Origin: CAWAPS01 sp963783945
Lineage (GTDB): Bacteria > Actinomycetota > Acidimicrobiia > Acidimicrobiales > Palsa-688
DNA: 64,000 nucleotides
Reading direction: 5' to 3'
Assembly (NCBI GenBank): GCA_963783945.1
Contig: CAWAPS010000025.1
Location: 124,001-188,000, forward strand
Shown here: piece by piece, positions 57,556 through 64,000 of the stretch
Position numbering within the stretch: the stretch's first letter is position 1
Layout: every line of letters begins with the position of its first letter
Program-made: the position numbers and the translations under genes
The notes under the pieces: generated by a model
The model's database searches: none
Told to the model about the DNA's origin: nothing
The model's input: only the letters and a program-made list of their open reading frames with translations

Positions 57556-58155
57556 TTGAGGATCGGCGTGCCTGACGAGCCGGCCCGCCTCGGGGTCCTG
57601 GCATCGGGCGCCGGGACCATCCTGGGCGCCATACTCGACGCCGGCCTACCGGCGCGGGCCGTGATCCTCGACCGGAAGTGCCGCGCCGCGGACCTCGCCG
57701 GGGGGGCCGGTATTCCTTTCGAGATCGTGGAGCGGGAGAGCTACGGGCCCGACTTCGACCGGACCGCCTACACCCACCGCATCGTGGAGTCGCTGAAGAG
57801 ACACCGGATCGATGTGGTCGCGATGGCGGGGTTCGGCACCGTCCTTTCCGCTCCGATATTCGACATGTACGCCGGGCGCATCCTCAACACCCACCCGGCG
57901 CTCCTGCCCGCCTTCAAGGGGTGGCACGCCGTGCGCGACGCGCTGGCGGCCGGGGTGAAGGTCACGGGGACGACCGTCCATATCGCGACCGAGGAGGTCG
58001 ACGCCGGCCCCATTCTCGCCCAAGAGGCGGTGCCGGTCCGGCCCGGCGACACGGAGGAGACCCTCCACGAACGGATCAAGACCGTGGAGCGCAGGCTGTA
58101 TCCCGAGACGATTCGTCTTTTCCTGGAACATATGAGTAAAGGAGAAGGCCCATGA
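57556..58155 (+). CDS. purN: Phosphoribosylglycinamide formyltransferase
   Basis: 199 aa from TTG 57556; GTG 57568 is an alternative. It transfers formyl from 10-formyl-THF to GAR in purine synthesis. ILNTHPALLPAFKGWHAVRDAL carries the catalytic Asn and His, and GTTVHIATEEVDAGPILAQ carries the catalytic Asp. The stop overlaps purH (ATGA). An N-terminal loop, LASGAGTILGAIL, replaces the common SGxGTNLQAI. Confidence 0.94.
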   Translation: MRIGVPDEPARLGVLASGAGTILGAILDAGLPARAVILDRKCRAADLAGGAGIPFEIVERESYGPDFDRTAYTHRIVESLKRHRIDVVAMAGFGTVLSAPIFDMYAGRILNTHPALLPAFKGWHAVRDALAAGVKVTGTTVHIATEEVDAGPILAQEAVPVRPGDTEETLHERIKTVERRLYPETIRLFLEHMSKGEGP

Positions 58156-59663
58156 GGGTCCTTATGTCGGTATACGACAAAGCCGGCCTGGGGGATTTCG
58201 CCCGTCGCCTGGTCGAGCTGGGCCACCAGCTCATCGCGAGCGGCGGGACCGCGGCCTACCTGGCCGGCGCCGGCATCCCCCACCTCACGGTCGAGTCGGT
58301 CACCCAGGCTCCGGAGATGCTGGGGGGCCGGGTGAAGACGCTCCATCCCAGGCTCCACGGAGGCATCCTCGCCGACCTGGCGGAACCGGGACACGTTGCC
58401 GACCTACAGCGCGAGGCCATCGATCCCATCGGGCTGGTCGTCTGCAACCTGTACCCCTTCCGTTCCAACCCGTCCATCGAGCTGATCGACGTCGGCGGAC
58501 CGACCATGGTGCGGGCCGCAGCCAAGAACTGGGCGTACGTCGGGGCGGTCGTGGACCCGGCCGACTACCCGGCCGTGCTCGAGGAGCTCGAGGGGACCGG
58601 CTCATTGTCCAACGACCTGCGCCGGCGGCTGGCGGCGGCCGCCTTCGCCCACACCGCGGCCTACGACGCGGCCATCGCCAATTGGTTCGCGGAAGGAACC
58701 GAGGGGGCCGACCTGCCGGCGACGGTTCACCTGTCGCTGGAGCGGGTCCAGCCGCTCCGCTACGGCGAGAACCCTCATCAGCGGGGCGCCCGCTACCGGG
58801 TCACGGGGACCTACAGCTGGTGGGACGACGTGGTCCAGCACGGCGGCATGGAGCTTTCCTACCTCAACCTGTACGACGCCGACGCGGCCTGGCGCCTGGC
58901 CCACCAGCTGGCCGATCTCGGGCCGGCGGTCGCGGTGGTGGTAAAGCATGCCAACCCCTGTGGTGTAGCCGTGGCCGACGACATCCTGTCGGCGTACGAC
59001 CGGGCCTTTGAGTGCGACCCTATGTCGGCCTTCGGGGGGATCGTGGCCTTGAGCGCCCCGGTCACCGAGCCGGTGGCAGGGGACATGGTGGCCAACGCCA
59101 GGGCCGACGTGGTCATCGCCCCGGCCTACGACGACGCCGCGCTGGCGTTGTTCGCGACCAAGCGCAAGAACATGCGAGTCCTGGCCGCGCCCCCGCCCAC
59201 CCATGACCAGTGGCACATGCGCCAGATAAGTGGCGGCTGGCTGGTGCAGGACCCTTACGTGCTCGCCACCGGTCGCGCCGACTGGCGGGTCGTCACCAAA
59301 GCCCAGCCGACTGAGGCCAACTGGCGCGACATCGAGCTGGCCTGGCGGGTCTGCGCCGCCGTCAAGTCGAACGCCATCGTGCTGGCAGCTGACGGCATGG
59401 CCGTTGGCATTGGAGGAGGCCAGCAGAACCGGGTCACGCCCGGGGAGATCGCCTCGGCCCGGGCCGCCGGCCGGGCTAAGGGAGGCGCGGCGGCCAGCGA
59501 TGCGTTCTTTCCGTTCCGGGACGGCCTCGACGCCTGCGCCGCCGCCGGCGTGGCCGCGGTGATCCAGCCGGGCGGCTCGGTTCGCGACGAAGAGGTGATC
59601 GCCGCCGCCGACGAGCACGGGCTGGTGATGGTCTTCACGGGTGAAAGGCAGTTCCAACATTGA
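58152..59663 (+). CDS. purH: Bifunctional AICAR formyltransferase / IMP cyclohydrolase
   Basis: 503 aa. It catalyses the last two steps of IMP synthesis. The N-terminal MGS-type cyclohydrolase domain has LIASGGTAAYL and GGRVKTLHPRLHGG. The C-terminal transformylase has RYGENPHQRG, VVVKHANPCGVA, FECDPMSAFGG, VKSNAIVLA and IGGGQQNRV. It is translationally coupled to purN on the 5' side. On the 3' side, its TGA overlaps the TTG of folD. Confidence 0.96.
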   Translation: MRVLMSVYDKAGLGDFARRLVELGHQLIASGGTAAYLAGAGIPHLTVESVTQAPEMLGGRVKTLHPRLHGGILADLAEPGHVADLQREAIDPIGLVVCNLYPFRSNPSIELIDVGGPTMVRAAAKNWAYVGAVVDPADYPAVLEELEGTGSLSNDLRRRLAAAAFAHTAAYDAAIANWFAEGTEGADLPATVHLSLERVQPLRYGENPHQRGARYRVTGTYSWWDDVVQHGGMELSYLNLYDADAAWRLAHQLADLGPAVAVVVKHANPCGVAVADDILSAYDRAFECDPMSAFGGIVALSAPVTEPVAGDMVANARADVVIAPAYDDAALALFATKRKNMRVLAAPPPTHDQWHMRQISGGWLVQDPYVLATGRADWRVVTKAQPTEANWRDIELAWRVCAAVKSNAIVLAADGMAVGIGGGQQNRVTPGEIASARAAGRAKGGAAASDAFFPFRDGLDACAAAGVAAVIQPGGSVRDEEVIAAADEHGLVMVFTGERQFQH

Positions 59664-60524
59664 GCGGGGCGGTTCTCATGCCCGGCGCGCCGGTGGCCGA
59701 TGCGGTGATGGCCGACGTTGCCGATCAGGTAGGCAAGCTGGCCTCGAAGGGAAGGACGGTCGGGCTGGCCACCATCCTGGTTGGCGACGATCCGGCAAGC
59801 GCCGGCTACGTGGCGAAGAAGCACGAAGCCTGCGAGAGGGTCGGCATCAACTCGGTGGACGTCCGAATCTCGGCGGAGGGCAACCAGGCCGAGCTGCTCG
59901 AGGCCATCGCCCAGCTGAACGCCGACCCCGCGGTCGACGGGTACATCATTCAGCATCCGGTCCCGCTCCGGGTTCGACTTCAATCAGGCCGTCTCCGCGA
60001 TGGACCCGGCAAAGGACGCTGACGGGCTGCATCCGACCAACCTCGGCCTACTCGCTCTCGGCGAGCGGGGTGCCCCCAGGCCGTGCACCCCGCTCGGTAT
60101 CCAAGCCATGCTCACCCACTACGAAGTACCCGTGGCCGGCCGCAACGTGGTCATCGTGGGGCGCGGCCCCACCCTCGGCCGTCCGCTGGCGCTCCTGCTC
60201 TCGCTCAAGGAGGAAGGGGCGAACGCCGCAGTGACCAACGTCCACACGGGCGTGGCCAACTGGGCCGATTACACCCGGGCCGCCGACATCGTCGTTGGAG
60301 CCGCCGGGCAACCGAACATGATCACCCCCGACACCATCCGTGCCGGTGCGTGCGTCATCGGTGGCGGCCTCACCTGGGAGGGACGGAAGGCGTTTTCCGA
60401 TGTGGACGAGTCCTGCGCCGAGGTGGCGGGCTGGATCACGCCCCGGCTCGGCGGGGTCGGCGTAACCACCGTGGCCATGCTCCTACGCAATACGGTCGCG
60501 GCAGCAGAGCGCCATCTGGCGTAA
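59660..60524 (+). CDS. folD: FolD methylene-THF dehydrogenase/cyclohydrolase, frameshifted
   Basis: The first frame runs from TTG 59660 to about codon 103 (ILVGDDPASAGYVAKKHEACERVGI, GYIIQHPVP). The second continues GFDFNQAVSAMDPAKDADGLHP to the stop at 60524. The junction is at about 59966-59974. Deleting one base makes 864 nt, 287 aa, the normal FolD length. Both halves have the expected motifs: Lys in YVAKKHEA, NADP loop VVIVGRGPTLGRPLALLL, and GGVGVTTVAMLLRNT at the end. It makes 10-formyl-THF, the cofactor of PurN and PurH, matching its operon position. The enzyme is usually essential, so an assembly error is likely. Confidence 0.88.
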
Positions 60525-60593
60525 CCGAGCTCCCATTACGCGCCCGGGCAGGATCCCGCAATCTCCCCAGGCGCCCCACCGAGGCGAAAGTCC

Positions 60594-61118
60594 TCAGCCC
60601 CGCAACGGTGCGCCGAGGCGGACAGCCACCTCAGCGGCATCCGCCGGATCGCCGACGGGGATGATCCCGCCATCGGCGGTCCCTCCCGGACGGGTCAGTT
60701 CCCAGGTGGCGACCCCGATCACCGGCTTGCCGGCCCGCAGGGCGAAAGCGATCTCCGACAGCGTCCCGTATTCGCCTCCTACCGCGACCACCGAAGCGCC
60801 CGAGTTGACCACGATGGCGTTGCGGGCTTCACCCAGACCGGTCGGCACGATGACATCGACCCAGGCGTTGGCCGCCGCCGCGTCCGATCCCGGCAGGATG
60901 CCCACGGTCAGGCCTCCCTCGGCCTTGGCGCCCCGGCACGCCGCCGCCATCACCCCGCCGAGCCCCCCGCACACGACCGTGGCGCCGGCCCGGGCCAGGG
61001 CCTTGCCCACCTCCTCGGCGGCCGCCGCCTCCCCTGGGCTGGGTTCACTTCCCCCGATGACGGCTACTTGGAGTCCGGAAGGGCCTGTCACGGTGCGGAA
61101 GGGTAGATCGAGCACCAC
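60594..61118 (-). CDS. TIGR00725-like / LOG-fold protein
   Basis: 174 aa from GTG 61118. Rossmann-like fold of the lysine decarboxylase-like/LOG superfamily: VAVIGGSEPSPGE, TVVCGGLGGVMAAACRGAK, GLTVGILPG, ARNAIVVNSGASVVAVGGEYGTLSEIAFAL. The PGGxGTxxE-type loop is GGEYGTLSE, as in the TIGR00725 group. The activity (nucleotide or cytokinin-type phosphoribohydrolase) is unproven. It is convergent with folD. Confidence 0.8.
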   Translation of the reverse strand: MVLDLPFRTVTGPSGLQVAVIGGSEPSPGEAAAAEEVGKALARAGATVVCGGLGGVMAAACRGAKAEGGLTVGILPGSDAAAANAWVDVIVPTGLGEARNAIVVNSGASVVAVGGEYGTLSEIAFALRAGKPVIGVATWELTRPGGTADGGIIPVGDPADAAEVAVRLGAPLRG

Positions 61119-61158
61119 TTCGGACCGATGGCGCCAGCCGATTTGGGGTTAATGTCGG

Positions 61159-61269
61159 TTTCTCGTCAGGTGTTGCGGCGATTTCTCGGCGACAATTTGG
61201 TTTCTCGTAGCATTTTCGGACGATTTCCGTGCGATTTGACGCCGAGAAAACGAAATGTCTACGAGAAAT
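61159..61269 (-). repeat. AT-rich palindromic intergenic element, copy 2
   Basis: GAGAAA motifs occur five times: TTTCTCG at 61159, 61182 and 61201; CCGAGAAAACGAAA at 61242-61255; CTACGAGAAAT at 61259-61269. The core 61199-61233 aligns in reverse complement with 6407-6442 (about 31 of 36). The outer arms CTCGTAG/CTACGAG are 67-68 nt apart in both copies. It lies upstream of the TIGR00725-like gene and downstream of sucD. Confidence 0.6.
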
Positions 61270-61489
61270 CGGCTGCCGGCGGCAACGAGGTCCATGCGTC
61301 GAGCCAGGCCGGCCGGCCGGGGAGAAAAGGGGGCGGGAGCCGAGGCGAACGGCGGCGACCGGCAGCCGAGCCGCCGCGCCCGACGCGGAGCGCCCAACCC
61401 GTGCCGCACGACCGCCGAGCCCGACAACCCCAGCCCCCCGCCGCCCGGCCCAACCCGTGCCCGCCCCGCCCCGACCCCCGAGGCCCCGG
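61270..61489 (-). repeat. G-rich intergenic tract downstream of sucD, copy 2
   Basis: On the minus strand the 220 bp after the sucD stop are rich in G runs (GGGGGTCGGGGCGGGGCGGG, GGGTTGGGCCGGGCGG). As in copy 1, the order is gene stop, G-rich tract, AT-rich element. The plus strand reads as Pro/Arg-rich noise, so no gene is called. Confidence 0.5.
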
Positions 61490-62374
61490 TCAGAACCCCT
61501 TGACGATCTCCGCCATCTTGACCCCCGCCTCCGTGGGGTTGTTGACCACGTGAACCCCCGCCTCGGCCAGCGCCTCCATCTTGGCCTGGGCCGTGCCTTT
61601 GGAGCCGGAGATGATGGCCCCGGCGTGCCCCATCTTCTTCCCCGGGGGCGCGGTCACGCCGGCGATGTAAGCCACCACCGGCTTGGTGACCGACGATCCG
61701 ATGAAATCGGCCGCCTTCTCCTCCTCCGATCCCCCGATCTCGCCGAACATCGAGATCGCCCTGGTGTCGGGATCGGCCTCGAACGCGGCGAGGCAGTCGA
61801 CGAAGTTGGTGCCCGGAACCGGGTCGCCCCCTATGCCCACGCAGGTGGTCACGCCCACCCCTAGCTGCTTGAGCTCGTAGAGGGCCTGGTAGGTCAGCGT
61901 CCCCGACCGGCTGACTATGCCGACGGGCCCGCCGGGAAGGGCTATCTCGCCGGCGGTGATACCGATGTTGCACTTGCCCGGGCTGATGACGCCCGGGCAG
62001 TTGGGCCCGAGCAGCCGGGTGCCGGGGTGCTCGGAGAGCAGCACGTTGTAGGTTCGGGCCTCGTCGTGGGCCGGAATGCCCTCGGTGATGCAAACGACGA
62101 ACGGGATCCCCGCCGCCGCCGCTTCCAGGATGGCGGCGGACGCCGCCTTCGGCGGCACCGACACGAAGCTGGCGTTGGCCCCGGTCGCCGCCACCGCTTC
62201 GGCCACCGTGTTGAAGATCGGGATGCCCTCGACGTCCTGACCCCCCTTGCCCGGCGTGACGCCGGCCACGATCTGGGTCCCGTAGGCCTTGTTGCGCAGT
62301 CCATGGAACCGGCCCTGACCTCCGGTCAGGCCCTGCACCACGACCTTGGTCGTGTCGTCCACGAAGATGCTCAC
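61490..62374 (-). CDS. sucD: Succinyl-CoA synthetase alpha subunit
   Basis: 294 aa from GTG 62374, overlapping sucC's stop (GTGA). CoA-binding Rossmann domain (VVVQGLTGGQGRFH, TPGKGG) and ligase domain (LLGPNCPGVISPGKCNIGI, GIVSRSGTLTYQA, ISMFGEIGG). The phospho-His loop is KKMGHAGAIISG. With SucC it converts succinyl-CoA to succinate with ATP/GTP formation. Confidence 0.96.
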   Translation of the reverse strand: MSIFVDDTTKVVVQGLTGGQGRFHGLRNKAYGTQIVAGVTPGKGGQDVEGIPIFNTVAEAVAATGANASFVSVPPKAASAAILEAAAAGIPFVVCITEGIPAHDEARTYNVLLSEHPGTRLLGPNCPGVISPGKCNIGITAGEIALPGGPVGIVSRSGTLTYQALYELKQLGVGVTTCVGIGGDPVPGTNFVDCLAAFEADPDTRAISMFGEIGGSEEEKAADFIGSSVTKPVVAYIAGVTAPPGKKMGHAGAIISGSKGTAQAKMEALAEAGVHVVNNPTEAGVKMAEIVKGF

Positions 62375-63525
62375 TTCGCTCCTCCCGCGGCCGCCAGCTC
62401 CACCGATTTGCGCGCCGCATCCAGCATGGTCGGCGACGAGATGACCCGGTCCGACTCGACCTTCTTCAGGATTTCCCGGCCCTCCTCCGCATTGGTCCCG
62501 TCGAGGCGGATGACCATCGGGGCCCCGATCTGCACCCGTTCGAGGGCGGTGACGATGCCGTTGGCCACCTCCTCACCACGGGTGATGCCGCCGAAGATGT
62601 TGATGAATATGGCCCGGACGTTGGTATCCGAATTGATGACCTCGAGGGCGTTCGCCATCACCTCGGCGTTGGCCCCGCCGCCGATGTCGAGGAAGTTGGC
62701 CGGTTTGCCACCGACCTGGTTGACCACGTCGCACGTGCTCATGGCCAGGCCGGCCCCGTTGGCGATGATCCCGACGTAGCCGTCGAGGCCCACGTACTGC
62801 AGTCCCTTGCTGTGGGCCAGCCGCTCACGCTCGTCGAACTCGTCGATGTCCCGGAAGGAATCCCATTCCGGATGGCGGAACGCCGCGTTGTCGTCGAGGG
62901 TGACCTTGGCGTCGAGAGCGTGCACCTTTCCCTCCGGCGTCAGGATCAACGGGTTGATCTCGACCAGGTCGGCGTCGCCGTCGACGTAGCAGCGGTAGAG
63001 ATCGATCAGAATCTCGACCGCACCGTCGCGAGCCTCCGGGTCGAGCCCGGCCTCTTCCACCAGCCGGCGAGCGTCCGCTTCGGTAAAGCCGATTGCCGGG
63101 TCTATGTCCATGCGGGCGATGGCCCCCGGATCCTCCTCGGCAACCGTCTCGATCTCGACCCCGCCCCGGGCCGACACCATGGCCAGGTACTTCTTGGCCG
63201 CTCGATCCAGGGTGAAGCTGGCGTAGTACTCCTTGGCGATGTCTGAGGCGTGCTCGACCCACAGCCGGTGCACCACGTGGCCCTTGATGTCGAGGCCGAG
63301 GATGTTGCCGGCGTGGAGGCGGACCTCGTCGGAGTTGGCGGCCAGCTTGACCCCGCCCGCCTTGCCCCGCCCGCCGACCTGCACCTGGGCCTTGACGACG
63401 ACCGGATACCCGGCCTTGTCGGCCTCGATGACGGCCTGATCGACGGAGTCGGCGACCCCGCCGGCCGAGACCGGTATGCCAAAGCGGGCGAAGTACTGCT
63501 TGCCCTGATACTCGAACAGATCCAC
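62371..63525 (-). CDS. sucC: Succinyl-CoA synthetase beta subunit
   Basis: 384 aa from GTG 63525, with AGGAG 6 nt upstream. ATP-grasp domain: MDLFEYQGKQYFARFGIPV, VVKAQVQVGGRGKAGGVK, DLVEINPLILTPEG, then CoA-ligase domain with GAGLAMSTCDVV, GGKPANFLDIGGGA and FINIFGGITRGEEVANGI. Upstream (53 bp) lies the B12-binding subunit gene. Together they link methylmalonyl-CoA and succinyl-CoA metabolism. Confidence 0.96.
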   Translation of the reverse strand: MDLFEYQGKQYFARFGIPVSAGGVADSVDQAVIEADKAGYPVVVKAQVQVGGRGKAGGVKLAANSDEVRLHAGNILGLDIKGHVVHRLWVEHASDIAKEYYASFTLDRAAKKYLAMVSARGGVEIETVAEEDPGAIARMDIDPAIGFTEADARRLVEEAGLDPEARDGAVEILIDLYRCYVDGDADLVEINPLILTPEGKVHALDAKVTLDDNAAFRHPEWDSFRDIDEFDERERLAHSKGLQYVGLDGYVGIIANGAGLAMSTCDVVNQVGGKPANFLDIGGGANAEVMANALEVINSDTNVRAIFINIFGGITRGEEVANGIVTALERVQIGAPMVIRLDGTNAEEGREILKKVESDRVISSPTMLDAARKSVELAAAGGAK

Positions 63526-63578
63526 GCTGGCTCCTGAAATTCAGTGGGTTTATCCGGGAAAAAAGACCGGCCGCTTCT

Positions 63579-63992
63579 TCAATCCCCTGCCTTCTCCCTT
63601 CGATCCAGCGTCTGTTCGAGCCAGGTCGTGATCTCGCCGAGCGGGGCGCCGGGGGTGAAGATCTCTGCTACGCCGGCCTTCTTGAGCTCGAGGATGTCGG
63701 CGTCGGGAATGATGCCGCCGGCGAAGACAAGTACATCATCGGCGCCCTTTCGCCCCAGCTCCTCGATGATGCGCGGGAACAGTGTCATGTGGGCACCGGA
63801 CAGGATCGACAGGCCGACCGCATCGGCGTCCTCCTGGATGGAGGTCTCGGCGATCTGCTCCGGGGTCTGGTGCAAACCGGTGTAAATCACCTCGAACCCC
63901 GCTTCGCGCAGGGCGCGGGCGATCACCCGGGCCCCGCGGTCGTGGCCGTCGAGGCCGGGTTTGGCTACTACAACCCTGTAGAGCCGGTCCAT
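63579..63992 (-). CDS. Methylmalonyl-CoA mutase B12-binding (small) subunit
   Basis: 137 aa from ATG 63992. A stand-alone cobalamin-binding domain: VVVAKPGLDGHDRGARVIA contains the DxHxxG motif whose His ligates cobalt, followed by GLHQTPEQIAETSIQEDADAVGLSILSGAH and VFAGGIIPDADI. The catalytic large subunit is not in the window and may lie upstream beyond 64000. The product would make succinyl-CoA for the adjacent SucCD. Confidence 0.92.
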   Translation of the reverse strand: MDRLYRVVVAKPGLDGHDRGARVIARALREAGFEVIYTGLHQTPEQIAETSIQEDADAVGLSILSGAHMTLFPRIIEELGRKGADDVLVFAGGIIPDADILELKKAGVAEIFTPGAPLGEITTWLEQTLDRREKAGD

Positions 63993-64000
63993 TGCGCTCC

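Overview
The window is high-GC DNA with actinobacterial traits: many GTG/TTG starts, ATGA/GTGA stop-start overlaps, apparent leaderless promoters of the TANNNT-N6/7-start type, a SARP/BTAD-type regulator, a putative F420-dependent oxidoreductase and GYWLV-repeat secreted proteins. I infer an Actinomycetota bacterium, possibly an uncultured Acidimicrobiia. The lineage is an inference and was not tested. At least six genes carry frameshifts, several of them at or near G/C homopolymers, which suggests residual assembly indels.

Layout. 1-6 kb: a phosphoesterase with a glycine-rich tail, a lipoprotein, isocitrate dehydrogenase and a STAND-LuxR regulator. 6-10.7 kb (minus strand): a membrane protein with Ig-like N-terminal domains, followed by a secreted propeller/PKD/Thr-Pro protein, plus a small Cys-containing ORF upstream. 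10.7-18 kb: stomatin/NfeD pair, GlgX, aldo/keto reductase, PPOX-like protein, STAS protein and a CrtI-like oxidoreductase. 18-41 kb (minus strand): an extracellular contractile injection system (eCIS, phage-tail-like). In transcription order this runs: BTAD regulator, LuxR-type regulator, DUF4255 tube terminator, AAA ATPase, sheath, tube, a zinc-motif protein, a 52-aa DUF6760-like protein, a DUF4157 protein, second tube protein, LysM tube-baseplate protein, VgrG-like spike, gp25, baseplate J, tail protein I, a zinc-ribbon/transmembrane/discoidin-like protein, a Lys/Ala tandem-repeat protein, then a CxxC-cluster protein and the CrtI-like oxidoreductase. 41-56.5 kb (minus strand): a second copy of the Ig-like membrane protein, immediately preceded by an ~11.5 kb gene for a giant repetitive secreted protein, and before that a delta-60/GYWLV repeat protein. 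56.6-64 kb: metF, purN-purH-folD, a TIGR00725-like protein, sucC-sucD and a B12-binding mutase subunit.

How it fits together. The core genes predict a tube, sheath, baseplate and spike. I found no recognisable tape-measure, tail-fibre or PAAR gene. The membrane proteins around the cluster suggest a cell-attached or intracellular CIS as known in Streptomyces, rather than a released one. The sheath gene and the LuxR-type regulator gene share an upstream box at the same distance from the start codon. In the regulator promoter this box continues into three 11-bp direct repeats, a layout typical of SARP operators, next to the BTAD regulator gene. The Ig-like membrane protein occurs twice, each time beside a large secreted beta-rich repeat protein, which suggests a recurring two-gene surface module. 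A second novelty is an intergenic module (G-rich tract plus AT-rich palindromic element) downstream of two unrelated genes, luxR and sucD.
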